This document shows positions 47,809 through 56,554 of a stretch of DNA of 64,000 nucleotides, piece by piece (within the stretch, counting starts at the first letter, position 1; every line of letters begins with the position of its first letter). Source of the stretch: JBBQNR01 sp963774075 (GTDB taxonomy: Bacteria; Actinomycetota; Thermoleophilia; Solirubrobacterales; JBBDJG01); assembly GCA_963774075.1 (NCBI GenBank), contig CAVZDP010000003.1:186001-250000 (forward strand), written 5' to 3'. Made by a program: the position numbers and the translations under genes. Below the pieces are notes generated by a model, which searched no databases, was not told the DNA's origin, and saw only the letters and a list, made by a program, of their open reading frames with translations.

Positions 47809-48858
47809 GTGAATCCAGCGCTCGACAACTCGCTCTTCGACGCGAACGGCAGCGCCGAATCCGCTGCGCGCAAGATCTTCGTGCGCGATCTCGCCGACGG
47901 TCAGTCCGTCGACTCCATCTTTCTCGTGCGCGAGCGCAGCCTGCGAAAGAAGAAGAACGGCGACGACTTCCTCACGCTCAGGCTGGGCGACTCGACCGGC
48001 ACGCTCTCGGCCATCTGCTGGGACGGCGCCGGGGAGGCGCACGAGCTCGCTGCGCTCGGAGCCGCGGTGCGCATCCGTGGCCGCTACTCGGTCGACTCAC
48101 GCTACGGGCCACAGCTGACGGTCAACGGGGTTCTGCGCGCGTCCAGCGAGGAGTACGACCCGACCGACCTCCTGGAGGGCCCCGCGATGGCCGTCGCCCA
48201 GATGGAGGCCGACATGCGCCGCCTGATCGAGACGGTTCGCAACCCGCACCTCAGTCGCCTGCTCGAGGCACTTCTGGGCGAGCGATCCGACGTCTGGGAG
48301 CGCTTCCGCTCCGCGCCCGCCGCGAAGTTCTACCACCAGGCATACGCGCACGGGTTGCTCGAGCACACCTTGCTCGTGGCCCAGAGCGTGAGCGCCATCT
48401 CGGCGTCCTTCCCGGGTGTGGACCGCGACCTCGCCGTCACCGGCGCGCTCCTGCACGACATCGGGAAGATCGAAGCCTACGGCGGCGACTCGGCCGCGAT
48501 CGACCTCACCGACGACGGCAAGCTGCTCGGCGAGATACCGCTCGGCTACTTCATGGTGCGGCGCCGGATCGAGCAGATCGAGGGATTTCCGTGGGAGCTG
48601 GCCCGCGCTCTGCTGCACATCCAGCTCGCCCACCACGGCGCACTCGAGAACGGCAGCCCGGTCGTCCCCTGCACGCGCGAAGCGACGATCGTCCACATGA
48701 TCGACAACCTCGGCGGCCGACTCGGCAGCTTCGACCGCCTCCAGAAGGAGCTTCCCGACGGAGCCTCCTGGTCGAACTTCGATCGCGCGCTCTCTGGCTC
48801 CGCGTACTTCCCGGCTCCCTCCGTGGAGGAGCCGCTGCAGGTCGCTGCCGGCCAGTAG
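47809..48858 (+). CDS. OB-fold/HD-domain 3'-5' exonuclease (YhaM/CBF1-like)
   Basis: 349 residues. N-terminal OB fold (KIFVRDLADGQSVDSIFLV, NGDDFLTLRLGDSTGTLSAI) that binds single-stranded nucleic acid, then an HD phosphohydrolase domain: YHQAYAHGLLEHTLLVAQSV, ALLHDIGKIEAYGG and IQLAHHGALENGSPV supply the metal ligands. YhaM degrades RNA and DNA from the 3' end in Firmicutes; the same role is inferred here. GTG start, apparently leaderless. The next small gene has no ordinary start codon and follows within 12 nt of the stop. Confidence 0.88.
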   Translation: MNPALDNSLFDANGSAESAARKIFVRDLADGQSVDSIFLVRERSLRKKKNGDDFLTLRLGDSTGTLSAICWDGAGEAHELAALGAAVRIRGRYSVDSRYGPQLTVNGVLRASSEEYDPTDLLEGPAMAVAQMEADMRRLIETVRNPHLSRLLEALLGERSDVWERFRSAPAAKFYHQAYAHGLLEHTLLVAQSVSAISASFPGVDRDLAVTGALLHDIGKIEAYGGDSAAIDLTDDGKLLGEIPLGYFMVRRRIEQIEGFPWELARALLHIQLAHHGALENGSPVVPCTREATIVHMIDNLGGRLGSFDRLQKELPDGASWSNFDRALSGSAYFPAPSVEEPLQVAAGQ

Positions 48859-48868
48859 AGTAGTCAGG

Positions 48869-49246
48869 ATCACCGTCTCCGCTGCATTCAGGAGCGCCGC
48901 AGAGGCGCTCGACGAAGAGGCGCTCGTCGCCGCGCTGGCGCCGGACGTCGTCTTTCGCAGCCCGGTCGTCTTCAAGCCCTACCAGGGCAAGGAGGCGACG
49001 GCGACCCTTCTGCGAGCCGTCGCGGAGGTGTTCGAGGACTTTCGCTACGTGCAGCAATTCGAGCGCGACGACTCGGCCGCGCTCATCTTCGAGGCTCGCG
49101 TCGGCGACAAGGAAGTGCAGGGGCTCGACCTGCTGCGCTTCGACGACGAAGGGCTCGTCACCGAGCTGACCGTCATGGTCCGCCCGCTCTCCGCCGCGCT
49201 CGCGCTCGCGGATGCCATGCGGGCGAAGCTCGAAGCGGCTGCTTAA
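48869..49246 (+). CDS. NTF2/SnoaL-like small protein, non-canonical start
   Basis: About 125 residues: ITVSAAFRSAAEALDEEALV, LAPDVVFRSPVVFKPYQGKE, AVAEVFEDFRYVQQFERDDS and GLDLLRFDDEGLVTELTVMV. The full cone-shaped NTF2-like domain needs the frame from about 48869, but the only in-frame ATG/GTG/TTG is the GTG at 49028, which would delete the first 53 residues. An ATC at 48869, eight nt after the exonuclease stop, is the most likely initiator; a CTG lies a few codons earlier. Translational coupling to the upstream gene would help. Ligand or function unknown. Confidence 0.6.
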   Translation: MTVSAAFRSAAEALDEEALVAALAPDVVFRSPVVFKPYQGKEATATLLRAVAEVFEDFRYVQQFERDDSAALIFEARVGDKEVQGLDLLRFDDEGLVTELTVMVRPLSAALALADAMRAKLEAAA

Positions 49247-49386
49247 AGGCCCTTCACGCAATTTGCGCGATGTCGTAGCTGGTGAGCCGCCGAGCGACGG
49301 CTACGCCCTAACTATCCTGTGGAAACTTTGGCACGGCCCGGCTCGCGGGACGCGGAGCCGCGCGAGCCTACGACGAAACGGAAGGC

Positions 49387-51591
49387 ATGGCAAAAGACAC
49401 TGAGAAGCTCATCCGGCAGCTATCGCTGATCTCGTTCCTGATGGCCGAGCGCCGCCCAGTCTCGGCGCTCGAGATCAAGCAGGACGTCGAGGGCTACAGC
49501 GAGATGAACGAGGACGCCTTCGCGCGCCGCTTCTACGCGGACCGCGCGGAGCTCGAGGGCCTCGGCATCTCACTGAAGGTCGAGAAGCCGCCGGAGGGCT
49601 ACTTCGAGGCGGAGCTCTACACGCTTCCGCCCGAGAACTTCTACCTGCCTCCGATCGAGTTCACCGACAGCGAGCTCGGCGCGCTGCAGACGGCGCTGTC
49701 GCTGCTCGACGGGCGCTTCGCGTACGCGGAGCCGCTGCGACTGGCGCTCCAGCAGCTCTCGTGGGGCCGTCCGAGCCCGCTCGTCTCCGTGGAGCAGCGC
49801 TCGGTGGCCGTCGCCATCACGGCGTCGGCGGGAGGCCGCGAGCTCTCCCAGCGACTCGCGAAGGTGGAGACCGCGATCTCACGCCGCAAGACGATCGAGT
49901 TCGGCTACTACTCGATCGAGCGCGACGAGCACTCCAAGCGCAAGGTCGATCCGTACCACCTGCTCTACCAGGGCGGCCAGTTCTATCTCGTCGGCTACGC
50001 GCACGAGCGCGACGACGCACGGGTCTTCCGGCTCTCGCGGATCCGCGACAAGATCTCCTACGCGAGCAAGGCCGAGCACGACTTCTCGCCGCCAGACGAC
50101 TTCGACCCGTGGGCGTACGCCAGGCGCGCGGACTGGCAGCTCGGACCTGCCGACTCGACGGCGAAGATCTGGATATCCGAGCGGATCGCATGGCTCGTCG
50201 AGCGCGACTTCGGCCGTTACGGCGAGTTCGAGCCCGTCACGCAGAGCGGCAAGCAATGGCGCGCGGGGTCGGTGCGCGTTCCCGGTCCGGGCGTGGTTTT
50301 CCAGACCGAGTACGCGGGACCGCGCCAGCTCGTCGCGTGGGTGCTCGGCCTCGGCGAGCACGCGCGCCTGCTCGGGCCCGCAGAGCTCGTCGATGAAGCC
50401 GCCGAGCGGCTGACTCTGCTGGTCGAGCGCCACTCGGGCTCCCCAGCGGAGCTGCTCGCCACTCCGGCGGGCGCGCGGCGGCGAAACGGCACCGCCAACG
50501 GTGCCGCTCCGGACGCCGGGAACGAGAGCCCGGACGTCGACAGCGCGATCCGCCCGGAGCGCTTCGCGCGCCTGATCGCTCTCGCGGGCCTCCTGATCGA
50601 CGCCGCCCGCCACGACTCCAAGATCAAGGTGCAGGAGGTGAAGGAGCGCCTCCAGCTCTCCGACCAGGAGCTGCGCGAGGACATCGACCTGCTCAACGTC
50701 GTCAACTTCGGCGGCGGCAGTTACGTGCTCTACGCCGAGATCCGGGGCGAGGAGATCGACGTCGACCCCGAGCCCTACAGCGACAACTTCGCGCGACCGG
50801 CTCGCCTCCTGCCGCTAGAGGCGAAGGCGCTCGTGGCGGCGATCGACCTGCTCGGCGACCACCTTCCGGAGGGCTCGCTCGGATCGGCCCGCGAGAAGAT
50901 AGTCACGGCGCTGGGCGACGACCCCGCGCACGAGGGTCTTCAGATCGCGCACACGAGCCACGACGACAGCGAGCTCTCGCGCACGATCAACTCCGCGATT
51001 GCGGAGAAGCGTCTGCTGAAGCTCGACTACTACAAGGAGAACGAGGACGAGTTCACCGAGCGCAAGGTGGAGCCGTACGCACTCGTCAACGGTCGCGAGG
51101 GCTGGTACCTGTTCAGCTACGACCAAGACCGCCACGACACGCGCCACTTCCGCCTCGACCGCATCAAGCGCGCCGAGATCCTGCGTCAGACGTTCGAGCC
51201 GCGGGACGAGGTCGATCCGACCGCCGACCTGGAAGGCTGGCCGCGCACCGGTGCCGTTCCCGCCTCGCAGGTGGCGCGCGTATGGGTGTCGCCGGAGCGC
51301 GCGCGATGGGCACGGGAGCTGCGCAGCGTCGTGGATGAGCTCTCGGACGGCGCGATCGTCGTCGAGCTGCCGTTCGCCGGCGCCGACTGGCTCGTGCGCG
51401 AGATCCTCAAGGAGGCCGGCGACGCAACGGTGCTGGAGCCCGAGGACGCCCGCGCCGCCGTGCTCGCCGCCGCAAAGAAGCTGGTGGGCAAAGCGCCGAG
51501 CGGCCGCCGGCGAGCGGCGCCGAAGGCCAAAGGGCGCCCTGCGGCGAGTGCTTCCGGCCCCCGCGACGGCAAGGCCCGCGCGGCGGCTTGA
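49387..51591 (+). CDS. fused PafB-PafC (WYL-domain) transcriptional regulator
   Basis: 734 residues made of two tandem HTH-WYL units. Unit 1 (1-330): KLIRQLSLISFLMAERRPVS, VDPYHLLYQGGQFYLVGYAH, VFRLSRIRD. Unit 2 (375-690): RFARLIALAGLLIDAARHDS, VEPYALVNGREGWYLFSYD, HFRLDRIKRAEIL. The tail is Ala/Lys/Arg-rich. In mycobacteria PafB and PafC form a heterodimer that activates DNA-repair genes independently of LexA and lie near proteasome accessory genes. Here they are one chain and no proteasome gene is nearby. A TATCCT box at 49313 would give a leader of about 60 nt. Confidence 0.92.
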   Translation: MAKDTEKLIRQLSLISFLMAERRPVSALEIKQDVEGYSEMNEDAFARRFYADRAELEGLGISLKVEKPPEGYFEAELYTLPPENFYLPPIEFTDSELGALQTALSLLDGRFAYAEPLRLALQQLSWGRPSPLVSVEQRSVAVAITASAGGRELSQRLAKVETAISRRKTIEFGYYSIERDEHSKRKVDPYHLLYQGGQFYLVGYAHERDDARVFRLSRIRDKISYASKAEHDFSPPDDFDPWAYARRADWQLGPADSTAKIWISERIAWLVERDFGRYGEFEPVTQSGKQWRAGSVRVPGPGVVFQTEYAGPRQLVAWVLGLGEHARLLGPAELVDEAAERLTLLVERHSGSPAELLATPAGARRRNGTANGAAPDAGNESPDVDSAIRPERFARLIALAGLLIDAARHDSKIKVQEVKERLQLSDQELREDIDLLNVVNFGGGSYVLYAEIRGEEIDVDPEPYSDNFARPARLLPLEAKALVAAIDLLGDHLPEGSLGSAREKIVTALGDDPAHEGLQIAHTSHDDSELSRTINSAIAEKRLLKLDYYKENEDEFTERKVEPYALVNGREGWYLFSYDQDRHDTRHFRLDRIKRAEILRQTFEPRDEVDPTADLEGWPRTGAVPASQVARVWVSPERARWARELRSVVDELSDGAIVVELPFAGADWLVREILKEAGDATVLEPEDARAAVLAAAKKLVGKAPSGRRRAAPKAKGRPAASASGPRDGKARAAA

Positions 51592-51643
51592 GCGAGGCCG
51601 CCAGCTAAAGCGGGTTCCGCCGAGACCCGTCACAATCGGCTTG

Positions 51644-54064
51644 ATGGGTTCGCGAGCACAGTCCAGGGCGCTCTCGGCGCTCGTCGGTGGCACCGGAGCC
51701 GCGCTCTTCGGGCTCTGGTACCAGCTCTTCAAGCGGCCGCTGCCGAAGACGAGCGGCCGGCTTCGCCTGCGCGGGCTGGAGGCGCCGGTGGAGATCCTCC
51801 GCGATCGCTGGGGCGTCCCACACGTGCGCTCCCGGGGAGCTCTGGACCTGGCCTTCGCCACCGGCTTCTGCCACGGTCAGGACCGGCTCTGGCAGCTCGA
51901 GTTCTTTCGCCGCGCCACCACGGGCCGCCTGTGCGAGTTCGCCGGCCCGGCCGCGCTGCAAGTGGACCGGCTCATGCGCACGCTCGGCCTGCACCGGCTC
52001 GCCCTGCGGGAGACCGGGGGGCTCGCGCCCGCGCTCAGCACCAACCTCGACGCATACGCCGCCGGCATCAACGCCGCGATCGAAACGGCGCCCGCGCTCC
52101 CGATCGAGTTCCAGATCCTGCGCCTGGAGCCCGAGCCGTGGTCGGTGGGCGACCTGCTCGCATCCGCCAAGCTGCTGGCGCTCGGGCTTTCCACCAACTG
52201 GGAGATGGAGCTGTTCAGAGCGCGGCTCGTGCGTGACGCGGGCGCCGAGATGGCCGCTCGCCTCGAGCCGCAGTATCCGCGCGCGAACCCCGTCGTCGTT
52301 ACGCCCGGCGAGGCCTACGGCGGCACCGGCACGGACCTCGCCGCTCAGATCGCCGAGGTCAAGGACGCGCTCGGTCTCACTACCCACGCGGCGGGATCGA
52401 ACAACTGGGTCGTCTCCGGAGAGCGCTCGGTGACGGGCAAGCCGCTTCTTGCCTGCGACCCCCACCTCAGCACGACGATCCCGGGCCTCTGGTACGAGAT
52501 GGACCTCACCTGCGACGAGTACCGCGTACGTGGCGCGACACTCCCCCACTCGCCCGACGTCGTCTTCGGCCAGACGCGTTACGCCGCCTGGGGCTTCACC
52601 AACGTGATGGCGGACATCCAGGACCTCTACGTCGAACGCTTCAATGTCGACGACCCGCGGCTCTACGAGTTCGAGGGAGAATGGCGGCAGGCCGAGGTCG
52701 TGCGAGAGGAGATCACGGTCAAAGGCCGCTCGAAGCCGGAGGCGTTCGACGTCACCGTCACGCACCACGGGCCGATCGTGAACGAGCCGCTCGGCGCCGG
52801 CGACGAGCAGCCTCTGGCGCTCGCCTGGACCGCCCTCCAGTATCCGCTGCTGACTGAGGCGTCGCAAAAGGCGGCGCGCGCCCGCAGCGGAGCAGAGCTC
52901 GTCGCGGCGACCGCCGAGCATCCCGCGCCACCGCTCAACATGCTCTGGGCCGACAGCTCCGGCAACATCGGCTACAAGCTGGTCGGCAGGCTGCCGGTTC
53001 GCAAGGGCCGCTGCCCGGATCTCCCGAAACCCGGCTGGACCGGCGAGTTCGAGTGGGACGGCACGGTGCCGCACGACGAGCTACCCGAGGTCGTCAACCC
53101 CGAGCGCGGCTTCCTCGTCACCGCGAACAACCGCGTCGTCGGCGACGACTACCCGCACCACATCACCTCCGAGTGGATGACCGGCTACCGCGCGCAGCGA
53201 ATCGAGGATGCGCTCTCCGAGCGCGAGCGCCATTCGCTCGACGACTTCGCGCGCCTCCAGACCGACGTCTACTCTTACCCCGGCGTCGAGACGGTGCACC
53301 GGCTGTCGCGGCTTCACCCGCGAGCACAACGCGAGACTCGCGCGATCGAGTGGCTCAAGAGCTGGGACGGCAACCTCGACGCCGACACCGTCGCCGGCAC
53401 GATCTATCAGGCGTTCACGTTGCGTTTCGGGGAGGTCGTCGTCGCGGCCGCCATCGCCGATCCCTCGCTACGCGAGCGCTATCTCAACAAGTCGGAGGTC
53501 GGCCTCGTGCCCGTCGTCTCCTCCCCTTGGCGTTTCCAGGCACGTCTGCTCGAGCTTTGGGACGAGGGAGATCGATCATGGTTCGCTTCCGCCACGCGGC
53601 CGAGCGGGCGCCCGTGGGACGACGTGGCACTGGAGGCGCTCGGGAGCGCGCTCGACTGGCTCGAGCGCGACCACGGCCGCAATCCGGAGAACTGGCGCTG
53701 GGGCCGGGTTCACGGCGTCGAGTTCTCCCATCCGTTCGGGCGCGAGAACCCTCTCTTCAAGCGCATCTTCTGCAGGCGCGTGGAAGCCGGAGGCGCAAGT
53801 GAGACCGTGCAGCAGAATGGCTACGCGGCCCTCGAGCCCTTCACGGGCGTGTGGGGACCCGTCTATCGCATGCTCGCCGACATCGGCGACCCGAGCCGGT
53901 CGCGCTGGCAGCTCTCGACCGGCCAGTCCGGCCAGCCCGGATCGCGCCACTACGACGACCTCATCGACGGTTGGCTGCACGGCCGCACGAACCCGGCCTA
54001 CGTCGACGACCACGCGCTGCGCGCCTCCGGGCGCGTGAAGCAGCTGCGGCTCGACCCCGAGTAG
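51644..54064 (+). CDS. penicillin acylase (Ntn-hydrolase) family protein
   Basis: 806 residues of the penicillin/acyl-homoserine-lactone acylase family. Alpha chain with LRDRWGVPHVRSRGALDLAF and ATGFCHGQDRLWQLEFFRRA; the autoproteolytic junction and nucleophile lie in THAAGSNNWVVSGERS (Ser after Gly). Beta chain includes PHLSTTIPGLWYEMDL, ATLPHSPDVVFGQTRYAAWG and FLVTANNRVVGDDYPH. The N-terminal hydrophobic stretch (ALVGGTGAALFGLWYQL) could be an anchor or uncleaved signal. Substrate unknown: amide bonds of acylated amino acids or lactones. Upstream frame extension is not needed. Confidence 0.92.
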   Translation: MGSRAQSRALSALVGGTGAALFGLWYQLFKRPLPKTSGRLRLRGLEAPVEILRDRWGVPHVRSRGALDLAFATGFCHGQDRLWQLEFFRRATTGRLCEFAGPAALQVDRLMRTLGLHRLALRETGGLAPALSTNLDAYAAGINAAIETAPALPIEFQILRLEPEPWSVGDLLASAKLLALGLSTNWEMELFRARLVRDAGAEMAARLEPQYPRANPVVVTPGEAYGGTGTDLAAQIAEVKDALGLTTHAAGSNNWVVSGERSVTGKPLLACDPHLSTTIPGLWYEMDLTCDEYRVRGATLPHSPDVVFGQTRYAAWGFTNVMADIQDLYVERFNVDDPRLYEFEGEWRQAEVVREEITVKGRSKPEAFDVTVTHHGPIVNEPLGAGDEQPLALAWTALQYPLLTEASQKAARARSGAELVAATAEHPAPPLNMLWADSSGNIGYKLVGRLPVRKGRCPDLPKPGWTGEFEWDGTVPHDELPEVVNPERGFLVTANNRVVGDDYPHHITSEWMTGYRAQRIEDALSERERHSLDDFARLQTDVYSYPGVETVHRLSRLHPRAQRETRAIEWLKSWDGNLDADTVAGTIYQAFTLRFGEVVVAAAIADPSLRERYLNKSEVGLVPVVSSPWRFQARLLELWDEGDRSWFASATRPSGRPWDDVALEALGSALDWLERDHGRNPENWRWGRVHGVEFSHPFGRENPLFKRIFCRRVEAGGASETVQQNGYAALEPFTGVWGPVYRMLADIGDPSRSRWQLSTGQSGQPGSRHYDDLIDGWLHGRTNPAYVDDHALRASGRVKQLRLDPE

Positions 54065-54072
54065 GCCCCCAC

Positions 54073-54546
54073 GTGCCAAGCAGGCGCGACCTGATCAAGA
54101 TGACCGACGAGGAGCGCGCGCGCTTCCTCGACGAGCATCGCGTCATGAGCGTCTGCACGCTCGGGCACGACGGCTGGCCGCACGCCACGGCGCTCTGGTA
54201 CGTGATGAGAGACGGCGAGCCCTGGATCTACACGTACGCGAAGTCGCAGAAGGTGCGCAACCTGGAGCGGGACGAGCGCGCGACGCTGCTCGTGGAAGAC
54301 GGCTTCGAGTACCAGGAGCTTCGAGGCGTGATGCTCAAGGCACGCGCGACGGTGCACCACGACTTCGACACTGTGGCGCAGATGGCCGAGGACCTGTTCC
54401 TCAGGTATCAGGGGCGGGGGGCGGAGTCCGTCGACGACGCGACGCGCGATGGCCTGCGCGCCCAGGTTCCGAAGCGCGTCGCGATCCAGTTCCGGGTGGA
54501 GGACATCGCGAGCTGGGACCACGCGAAGCTCGGTGGGACGTACTGA
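54073..54546 (+). CDS. PNPOx-like flavin/F420-dependent oxidoreductase family protein
   Basis: 157 residues of the split-barrel flavin-binding fold: TDEERARFLDEHRVMSVCTL, GHDGWPHATALWYVM, GEPWIYTYAKSQKVRNLER and DERATLLVEDGFEYQELRG. The opening MPSRRDLIKMTDEE is typical of F420- or FMN-binding relatives in actinobacteria. The cofactor cannot be settled by eye. GTG at 54073, 8 nt after the acylase stop, so probably co-transcribed. Confidence 0.85.
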   Translation: MPSRRDLIKMTDEERARFLDEHRVMSVCTLGHDGWPHATALWYVMRDGEPWIYTYAKSQKVRNLERDERATLLVEDGFEYQELRGVMLKARATVHHDFDTVAQMAEDLFLRYQGRGAESVDDATRDGLRAQVPKRVAIQFRVEDIASWDHAKLGGTY

Positions 54547-54602
54547 CCAGCCACGTCGGGACGGTCCGGTGCGGCTTCGTGAGCCCGCGGCGATAGCTCC
54601 GA

Positions 54603-54608
54603 TACGCT
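54603..54608 (+). promoter_or_regulatory. -10 box for rmlA
   Basis: TACGCT ends 10 nt before the ATG at 54619. It would drive the rmlA-D-B-C operon. Confidence 0.4.
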
Positions 54609-54618
54609 GGCAGCGGAG

Positions 54619-55692
54619 ATGGAGGAGCTGAAGGGACTGGTTCTCTCGGGAGGGCGCGGCACGCGCCTGCGCCCGATCACGCACACGAGCGCCAAGCAGC
54701 TGGTGCCGGTGGCGAACAAGCCGGTCCTGTTCTACGGACTCGAGGCGATGGCGGAGGCCGGCATTCGCGAGGTCGGCATCATCATCGCTCCGGAGACGGG
54801 CGAGGCGATTCGCGATGCCACGGGCGACGGCTCGCGCTTCGGGATCGAGATCACCTACATCGAGCAGGACGAGCCTGCGGGGCTCGCCCACGCAGTCCTG
54901 ACCGCCGAGCCATTCCTCGGCTCGTCGCCGTTCGTCATGTACCTGGGCGACAACCTGCTCAAGGACGGGATCAAGGACCTCGTCCAGCGCTTCCGCGAGT
55001 CGGAGCCCGACGCGTTGATCCTCCTCACCGCCGTGCCGGACCCGGAGATGTACGGGGTCGCCGAGCTCGACGGCGAGCGCGTCAAGCGCCTCGTGGAGAA
55101 GCCGAAGGACCCCCCCTCGAACCTTGCGCTCGTCGGCGTCTACATGTTCGAGCCCGTGATATTCGAGGCTGCGCGCGCGATCGAGCCTTCGTGGCGCGAC
55201 GAGCTCGAGATCACCGATGCGATCCAGAATCTGATCGACAGGGGGTTGCGCGTCGAGCCGCACATCGTCCGCGGCTGGTGGAAGGACACGGGCAGGCTCG
55301 AGGACATCCTCGAGGCCAACCGCCTCATCCTCGAGGACCTGGAGACGCGCATAGAGGGAGAGCTCGTGGACACGCAGGTCGAGGGCCGCGTGGTGATCGA
55401 GGCCGGTGCGAGGCTGGAGCGCACGACCGTGCGAGGCCCCGCCATCATCGGTGCGGGAGCGCGCCTGGTGGACGCCTACATCGGGCCGTACTCGGCGATC
55501 GACGAGAACGTTACGATCGAGCGCTCGGAGGTGGAGCACTCGATCGTGATGTCGGACTCTACAATTGCCGACCTCGGCGGCCGGATGGAGGCGAGCCTGA
55601 TCGGAAGCCACGTTTCGCTGCGTCGCAACAACGTTCTGCCGCGGGCATACCGCTTCATGATCGGAGACAACTCGGAGATCCAGCTCTTCTGA
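54619..55692 (+). CDS. rmlA: glucose-1-phosphate thymidylyltransferase, long form
   Basis: First enzyme of dTDP-L-rhamnose synthesis. 357 residues: nucleotide-binding GLVLSGGRGTRLRPITHTSA, KQLVPVANKPVLFYGLEAMA, FVMYLGDNLLKDGI, EKPKDPPSNLALVGVYMFEP and WWKDTGRLEDILEANRLIL. The C-terminal about 100 residues are a left-handed beta-helix (IEGRVVIE-type hexads such as VEGRVVIEAGARLERTTVRG), as in actinobacterial long RmlA. It heads the rml operon. Rhamnose would serve arabinogalactan linkers or surface polysaccharide. Confidence 0.94.
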   Translation: MEELKGLVLSGGRGTRLRPITHTSAKQLVPVANKPVLFYGLEAMAEAGIREVGIIIAPETGEAIRDATGDGSRFGIEITYIEQDEPAGLAHAVLTAEPFLGSSPFVMYLGDNLLKDGIKDLVQRFRESEPDALILLTAVPDPEMYGVAELDGERVKRLVEKPKDPPSNLALVGVYMFEPVIFEAARAIEPSWRDELEITDAIQNLIDRGLRVEPHIVRGWWKDTGRLEDILEANRLILEDLETRIEGELVDTQVEGRVVIEAGARLERTTVRGPAIIGAGARLVDAYIGPYSAIDENVTIERSEVEHSIVMSDSTIADLGGRMEASLIGSHVSLRRNNVLPRAYRFMIGDNSEIQLF

Positions 55693-55702
55693 AGGCCCTG
55701 GT

Positions 55703-56554
55703 TTGAAAGTCCTTGTCACGGGCGCCGGTGGGATGCTCGGCCACGACGTCATACGCGTCGCCGAGCAGGCCGGGCACGAGGTGCCACGCTATGCGCGGGA
55801 CGAGCTCGACGTGACCGATGCCGCCATGGTCGAGCGAGTGGTGCGGGCCGAGATGCCGGAGGCGCTCATCAACTGTGCCGCCTGGACCGACGTGGACGGC
55901 GCCGAGGAGTACCTCGACGAGGCGATCGACGTCAACGGCGCCGGCGCGCGTAACCTGGCGGCCGCCACGGCCGCGATCGGGTGCAAGATCGTCTACCCCT
56001 CCACCGACTACGTCTTCGACGGCACGAAGGGCGAGCCGTACATCGAGTCCGACGCCGTCAACCCGCTTTCCGCCTACGGCAAGTCGAAGCTCGTCGGCGA
56101 GGGCGAGACCGCCGCCAACAACCCGCGCCACTTCATCGTGCGCGCCTCTTGGCTCTACGGCGTCAACGGCAAGAACTTCGTCGACACGATGCTGGGCCTC
56201 GGCCGCAGCCTGGACGAGGTCGTCGTGGTGACCGACCAGGTCGGCTGTCCGACGTACACGGGACATCTCGCGGAGGGGCTCGTGCGCCTGATCGAGTGGG
56301 ACCACCACGGCATCTACCACATGGCCGGCGGTGGCGAATGCTCCTGGTTCGACTTCGCGGTCGAGATCTTCGCGCAGGCGGAGATCCAGTGCCGGGTGAT
56401 GTCGGCGACGACCGACATGCTCGAGCGCCCCGCCCCGCGACCGCCGTATTCGGTGCTCGTGACCGAGCGAGGGCCGGCGATCGAGCTGCCCGACTGGCAG
56501 GAGGGCCTCTCGGCCTTCCTCGCCGAGCGCACCGAGGCCGGGTCGCCCGCGTGA
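55703..56554 (+). CDS. rmlD: dTDP-4-dehydrorhamnose reductase
   Basis: Final NADPH-dependent reduction to dTDP-L-rhamnose. 283 residues: VLVTGAGGMLGHDVIRVAEQ, ALINCAAWTDVDGAEEYLDE, YPSTDYVFDGTKGEPYIESD, the catalytic SAYGKSKLVGE and IVRASWLYGVNGKNFVDTML. TTG start 10 nt after the rmlA stop. The order rmlA-D-B-C with D before B is unusual but complete. The end overlaps rmlB (GTGA). Confidence 0.95.
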   Translation: MKVLVTGAGGMLGHDVIRVAEQAGHEVPRYARDELDVTDAAMVERVVRAEMPEALINCAAWTDVDGAEEYLDEAIDVNGAGARNLAAATAAIGCKIVYPSTDYVFDGTKGEPYIESDAVNPLSAYGKSKLVGEGETAANNPRHFIVRASWLYGVNGKNFVDTMLGLGRSLDEVVVVTDQVGCPTYTGHLAEGLVRLIEWDHHGIYHMAGGGECSWFDFAVEIFAQAEIQCRVMSATTDMLERPAPRPPYSVLVTERGPAIELPDWQEGLSAFLAERTEAGSPA

